Position numbers and translations under genes: made by a program. DNA of 25,025 nt, from positions 1-25,025 of the forward strand of contig JAJPZD010000215.1 of NCBI GenBank assembly GCA_021204605.1, in the 5' to 3' direction. Of the stretch, positions 22,306-25,025 are shown one piece after another. The notes below the pieces were generated by a model, which saw only the letters and a program-made list of their open reading frames with translations, was not told the DNA's origin and searched no databases. Position 1 is the first letter of the stretch, and each line of letters starts with the position of its first letter. The DNA is from Prevotella sp. (lineage in GTDB: Bacteria; Bacteroidota; Bacteroidia; Bacteroidales; Bacteroidaceae).

Positions 22306-23186
22306 TAAGAGCTTCTGAGGGTATCACTTATCCTTTGCATTGTAGTGAGTCTTGTAGGCACAAGCGGGAGACGTAACACATTCTCTATCATTCCCATTTC
22401 GTGGAGCATGGCCTTCACGCCGGCAGGGTTGCCGTCAACGAACAGCAGGTTGAACAAGTCGGTGAAACGGTGGTGGATCTTCCTTGCACTTTCTATCTCG
22501 CCGTTCATCTCAAGACGTATCATGCGTGAGAACTCCTTTGGCAGCGCATTGCCAATCACGGAGATAACACCGACAGCACCGCAGGCTATCATCGGGAATG
22601 TCAGTGCATCATCGCCACTGATAACGTCGAATTCCTGTGGCTTGTTCTTGATAATCTCGTCTATCTGCTCAAGACTGCCGCTTGCCTCCTTTATGGCGAT
22701 GATGTTCTTGCAGTCGCGCGCCAACCTTACGGTGGTCTCTGCCTTTAGGTTGACACCCGTGCGACCTGGCACATTGTAGAGCACCACGGGCTGTTTAGTG
22801 GCAGCCGCAATAGCTTTGAAATGCTGGTATAGCCCTTCTTGAGATGGCTTGTTGTAATACGGACAGACGCTCAAAATACCATCGATGCCGGAGAAGTCGC
22901 CAGTCTGCAGCTCCCTAACAACATCCGCCGTGTTGAAGCCCCCGCAGCCCATGAGGATAGGAAATTTCTTGCCCACCTTGCTTACCACCAATCTTTTTAT
23001 TTCCTGCTTTTCCTCTTTTGTCAGCGTGGGTGTCTCTCCCGTTGTGGCGAGAATGCAGAAAAAATCGGCGCCGTTTTTCATCTGATAATCCAACAGCCTT
23101 TCCAAAGCGGGAAAGTCAACATTACCGTCAGAAGTGAAAGGTGTAACAAGGGCTATCCCCAAGCCCTTAAAGATATTTTGAACCAT
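22302..23186 (-). CDS. dapA: 4-hydroxy-tetrahydrodipicolinate synthase
   Basis: A 294-residue (beta/alpha)8 class I aldolase that condenses pyruvate with aspartate semialdehyde, the first committed step to diaminopimelate and lysine. Visible active-site residues are Thr48-Thr49 (ATTGETPTL), Tyr137 (LYNVPGRTG), Arg142 and the Schiff-base Lys166 (IAIKEASGS). Length and order are typical. A sialic acid lyase or other DapA-like aldolase is less likely because the TTGE, YNVPGRT and KEASG set all fit DapA. It has a full consensus promoter upstream, and its stop overlaps the convergent NigD-like gene by three bases. Confidence 0.96.
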   Translation of the reverse strand: MVQNIFKGLGIALVTPFTSDGNVDFPALERLLDYQMKNGADFFCILATTGETPTLTKEEKQEIKRLVVSKVGKKFPILMGCGGFNTADVVRELQTGDFSGIDGILSVCPYYNKPSQEGLYQHFKAIAAATKQPVVLYNVPGRTGVNLKAETTVRLARDCKNIIAIKEASGSLEQIDEIIKNKPQEFDVISGDDALTFPMIACGAVGVISVIGNALPKEFSRMIRLEMNGEIESARKIHHRFTDLFNLLFVDGNPAGVKAMLHEMGMIENVLRLPLVPTRLTTMQRISDTLRSSY

Positions 23187-23215
23187 GAAATGTCGATAAA
23201 CTTATAAATCGGTTG

Positions 23216-23246
23216 CAAAATTAGTGTTTTTATGTCAAAACACAAA
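23216..23246 (-). promoter_or_regulatory. dapA promoter
   Basis: On the minus strand TTTG (23243-23246), a 19-base spacer and TAATTTTG (23216-23223), a full consensus match about 30 bases before the ATG. Confidence 0.78.
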
Positions 23247-23263
23247 ATTTATGCACCCATTTA

Positions 23264-23298
23264 ATTGAAAATTAAAAATTAAAAATTAAAAATTAAAA
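23264..23298 (+). repeat. ATTAAAA heptamer tandem repeat
   Basis: One ATTGAAA unit followed by four perfect ATTAAAA units. It sits next to a TCATCCTTGCTTTAG module and a two-hairpin repeat, in the 306-base gap between dapA and the secreted protein gene. Confidence 0.8.
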
Positions 23299-23314
23299 AA
23301 TCATCCTTGCTTTA

Positions 23315-23362
23315 GATGTCGCCTTGAAGTACAAGTGGACATGATATCTCAATGTCCCTACA
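23315..23362 (-). repeat. Two-hairpin intergenic repeat, copy 3
   Basis: On the minus strand it begins TGTAGGGACAT. GGACAT/ATGTCC forms the first stem around a 9-base loop and CTTG/CAAG the second around TACTT. It continues into GACATCTAAAGCAAGG, a module also seen near the metalloprotease start. Confidence 0.72.
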
Positions 23363-23434
23363 CATTGCAAAAAATAAGGAAATTAGTTGCTTTGTTTCTT
23401 CCATACATGATGGTTAGATGGTTGCTTCTTATAT

Positions 23435-23466
23435 AAAAAGAGGGGAAACCTCACGGCCTCCCCTCT
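23435..23466 (-). terminator. Intrinsic terminator of the secreted protein gene
   Basis: On the minus strand AGAGGGGA and TCCCCTCT form an 8-bp stem around a 12-base loop, followed by TTTTTATAT. It lies 27 bases past the stop codon. Confidence 0.85.
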
Positions 23467-23492
23467 GTAAACATTTTGCTTTATAAATGATT

Positions 23493-24869
23493 TTATTTAA
23501 CTAAAATCTTCTTTCCATTCAAGATGTAAACACCCTTTGTAGGACTGCTTACACGCTGACCTGCAAGGTTGTAATAAATGTTGTTGCCGGTCGTCTGCAA
23601 TGTAACTCCGTTGATACCGGTAGTATCACCCGTTGACAAACCAACATAGAACAGATAATGCTCGGTTCCACTAACCCTCGTCAGACTATGGTAGCCGGAT
23701 TCGAGGACAACCTGCATTACTCTTCCACTTGTTATCGTTGAAGATGTACCGTCTATAGTAATGCAACGGTCGGTATGGCTTGAATCTTTTAAGTTATCGT
23801 CATCTTCAAATACAAGAGTCATTGTCATTTTTTCAGTGGTTGAGAAAGATAATGTCGGGTGTGAATTTAGCTTAAGACAACAATCATATTTTTTTTCAGT
23901 GCCATTCTGATTTAATGAAACAGTGCCATGACCTGTTCCAGTAACAGTTGAATTATCATTAGAGGTCAATGTGAATGTAATATCTCCAGTCTGATTTATC
24001 TCATTAGAAGCTGCGAATGTGCAGTAATTATCATCACTTACTGTTATCGTTGTCTCATCTTCATCATTTCCTTCTTCTTCAGTAGATGCAATCTGACCGT
24101 CTTTAAGCAAAGTATATGTAACATTATTATCAGTATAAGTGATAGTAGCATTACCAGTTGTATCGAAATAGTAAGCACCTACTGCACACCTTGTACCTGT
24201 TCCACAGAAAGCGTAAGAACTGCCTTTTTTTACAGGGAACATGATTACACCAGCAGCACAATCTGTACTTTTTGACTCACTTGCCAACGTTTCATTGGAG
24301 TCTGAACAATAATCTTTCGCTGTCAAAATCTTATAGTTATCGCTGATATATCCATCTTCTACAGCTCCTTCAACTTCGTTAAGATCGAAAGAAATTGTTG
24401 TTCCTGTAGTAGAATAGTCAGCAGACCAAATGTATGGAATGCGAACGCCATCCTCAAAAACTAAATAGTTTTTCTCTGTGTTCACTTTTGCTAAAATATA
24501 AAGGTAACCATCTCCTTTTGCATTGAATACGAAGTATCCACCTGCTGTAGGATATCCTTGATTCTGTGGGCTTCTACCCATACTTGGATTAGTACCACCT
24601 ACAGCACCTTTATATGTAACTGTAACATTGTTTACTGTTACGGAACCAGATGCGCCACCATCTTTAAAATCGTCATTAGTACCAGTGTACCAATCAATGT
24701 AAGTACCATTCTCATTAATTAGAATAGAGTCAGATCCGACGGTGGTATAAACATCATTACCATCTGTGTCCTGAGTGGTAAAAGTAACAGTCCTGTACCC
24801 TGTTTCAGTTTGTGCGTTTACTGCCAACGCAGCAAAAAGTGCAAATGCACCAAGTAAAAATTTTCTCAT
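23493..24869 (-). CDS. Secreted protein with type IX sorting tail, unknown function
   Basis: A 458-residue exported protein. The signal peptide is MRKFLLGAFALFAALAVNA, probably cleaved before Gln20. The last ~30 residues contain IYYNLAGQRVSSP...KGVYILNGKKILVK, a Prevotella-type type IX secretion/anchoring tail. The middle is rich in Thr, Ser, Asp and Gly with beta-strand patterns (GDGYLYILAKVNTEKNYLVFEDGVRIPYIW, and a repeated NxTVTYK/TITYTDNNVTYT style). No catalytic motif is evident, so adhesin, carbohydrate-binding or structural surface roles are all open. The central part (about 23750-24850 in DNA) is clearly more AT-rich than neighbouring genes. It has its own -7 element and terminator, so it is likely monocistronic. 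Confidence 0.82.
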   Translation of the reverse strand: MRKFLLGAFALFAALAVNAQTETGYRTVTFTTQDTDGNDVYTTVGSDSILINENGTYIDWYTGTNDDFKDGGASGSVTVNNVTVTYKGAVGGTNPSMGRSPQNQGYPTAGGYFVFNAKGDGYLYILAKVNTEKNYLVFEDGVRIPYIWSADYSTTGTTISFDLNEVEGAVEDGYISDNYKILTAKDYCSDSNETLASESKSTDCAAGVIMFPVKKGSSYAFCGTGTRCAVGAYYFDTTGNATITYTDNNVTYTLLKDGQIASTEEEGNDEDETTITVSDDNYCTFAASNEINQTGDITFTLTSNDNSTVTGTGHGTVSLNQNGTEKKYDCCLKLNSHPTLSFSTTEKMTMTLVFEDDDNLKDSSHTDRCITIDGTSSTITSGRVMQVVLESGYHSLTRVSGTEHYLFYVGLSTGDTTGINGVTLQTTGNNIYYNLAGQRVSSPTKGVYILNGKKILVK

Positions 24870-24912
24870 AAATTTTTAGGTTTTAGTTGATAAATGTAAT
24901 GTTAATTAAACT

Positions 24913-24928
24913 CTTTTGCGCAAAAGTA
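24913..24928 (-). promoter_or_regulatory. -7 element and palindrome of the secreted protein gene
   Basis: On the minus strand TACTTTTG (24921-24928) matches TAnnTTTG. It overlaps a perfect 14-base palindrome CTTTTGCGCAAAAG (24913-24926). No -33 TTTG lies at normal spacing. The rest of the terminal 156 bases holds a 14-T run (24971-24984) and no supportable gene. Confidence 0.55.
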
Positions 24929-25025
24929 AATGATAAAACCAAGACTATGAAAAATTAACAAATTTCTTCATTTTTTTTTTTTTTATTAACTGAAATTATG
25001 GCAATATTGGATATTTTCCGCATAA

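Noticed and set aside
23264..23298. CRISPR-like array
   Set aside because: The repeated unit is a 7-base AT heptamer with no spacers; it is a simple tandem repeat.
24998..25025. Possible start of a plus-strand gene at the window end (ATG GCA ATA TTG...)
   Set aside because: Only nine codons are visible and no promoter element lies upstream; it cannot be supported.

Overview
The window looks like a chromosomal segment of a Bacteroidales bacterium, most likely Prevotella or a close relative. Four things point there. Upstream regions repeatedly carry the Bacteroidetes promoter form TTTG-N19-20-TAnnTTTG rather than -35/-10 boxes with Shine-Dalgarno sequences. The primary sigma factor is the short 287-residue type. 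Two secreted proteins end in a Prevotella-style type IX secretion tail (IYxxxGxR...GxYIxxxKKIL). NigD-like and LptC-like lipoproteins are also present. Almost everything is core metabolism and envelope biogenesis; I see no phage, insertion sequence, CRISPR array, tRNA or rRNA.

Layout. 1-3450: hexuronate catabolism (3' part of uxuA, an SDR oxidoreductase, uxaB), followed by a chain of hairpins ending in a terminator. 3506-5254: a secreted M6-type metalloprotease on the minus strand, with repeat sequence in its signal peptide. 5442-8469: an uncharacterised trio of a cysteine-rich sugar-isomerase-fold protein, a cysteine-desulfurase-like PLP enzyme and a 97-residue protein. 8604-10633: an outer-membrane protein and an LptC-like lipoprotein. 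10659-12567: a minus-strand operon of a nitroreductase, a Rossmann/DUF2520 protein and kdsC. 12594-13577: a FemAB/GNAT-like protein. 13645-15169: rpoD and a glycine/proline-tailed secreted protein. 15277-17013: efp and a family 2 glycosyltransferase. 17063-22305: rpmH, then a PASTA protein, rluD, ddl, an acyltransferase and a NigD-like lipoprotein. 22302-23246: dapA. 23435-24928: a secreted protein of unknown function.

How the genes fit together. KdsC (Kdo synthesis) and LptC (LPS export) serve the outer membrane. Ddl and DapA serve peptidoglycan and lysine. RpmH, EF-P, RluD and RpoD are the gene-expression core. The sigma factor encoded here is the one expected to read the promoters seen across the window, including its own.

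The least ordinary features are small. (1) At least two families of short structured repeats occur in intergenic gaps. They sometimes run into genes, supplying the signal-peptide n-region of the metalloprotease and the C-terminus of RluD. (2) The isomerase-fold protein next to the cysteine-desulfurase-like enzyme has five cysteines within 33 residues. No dramatic new defence or mobile system is visible.
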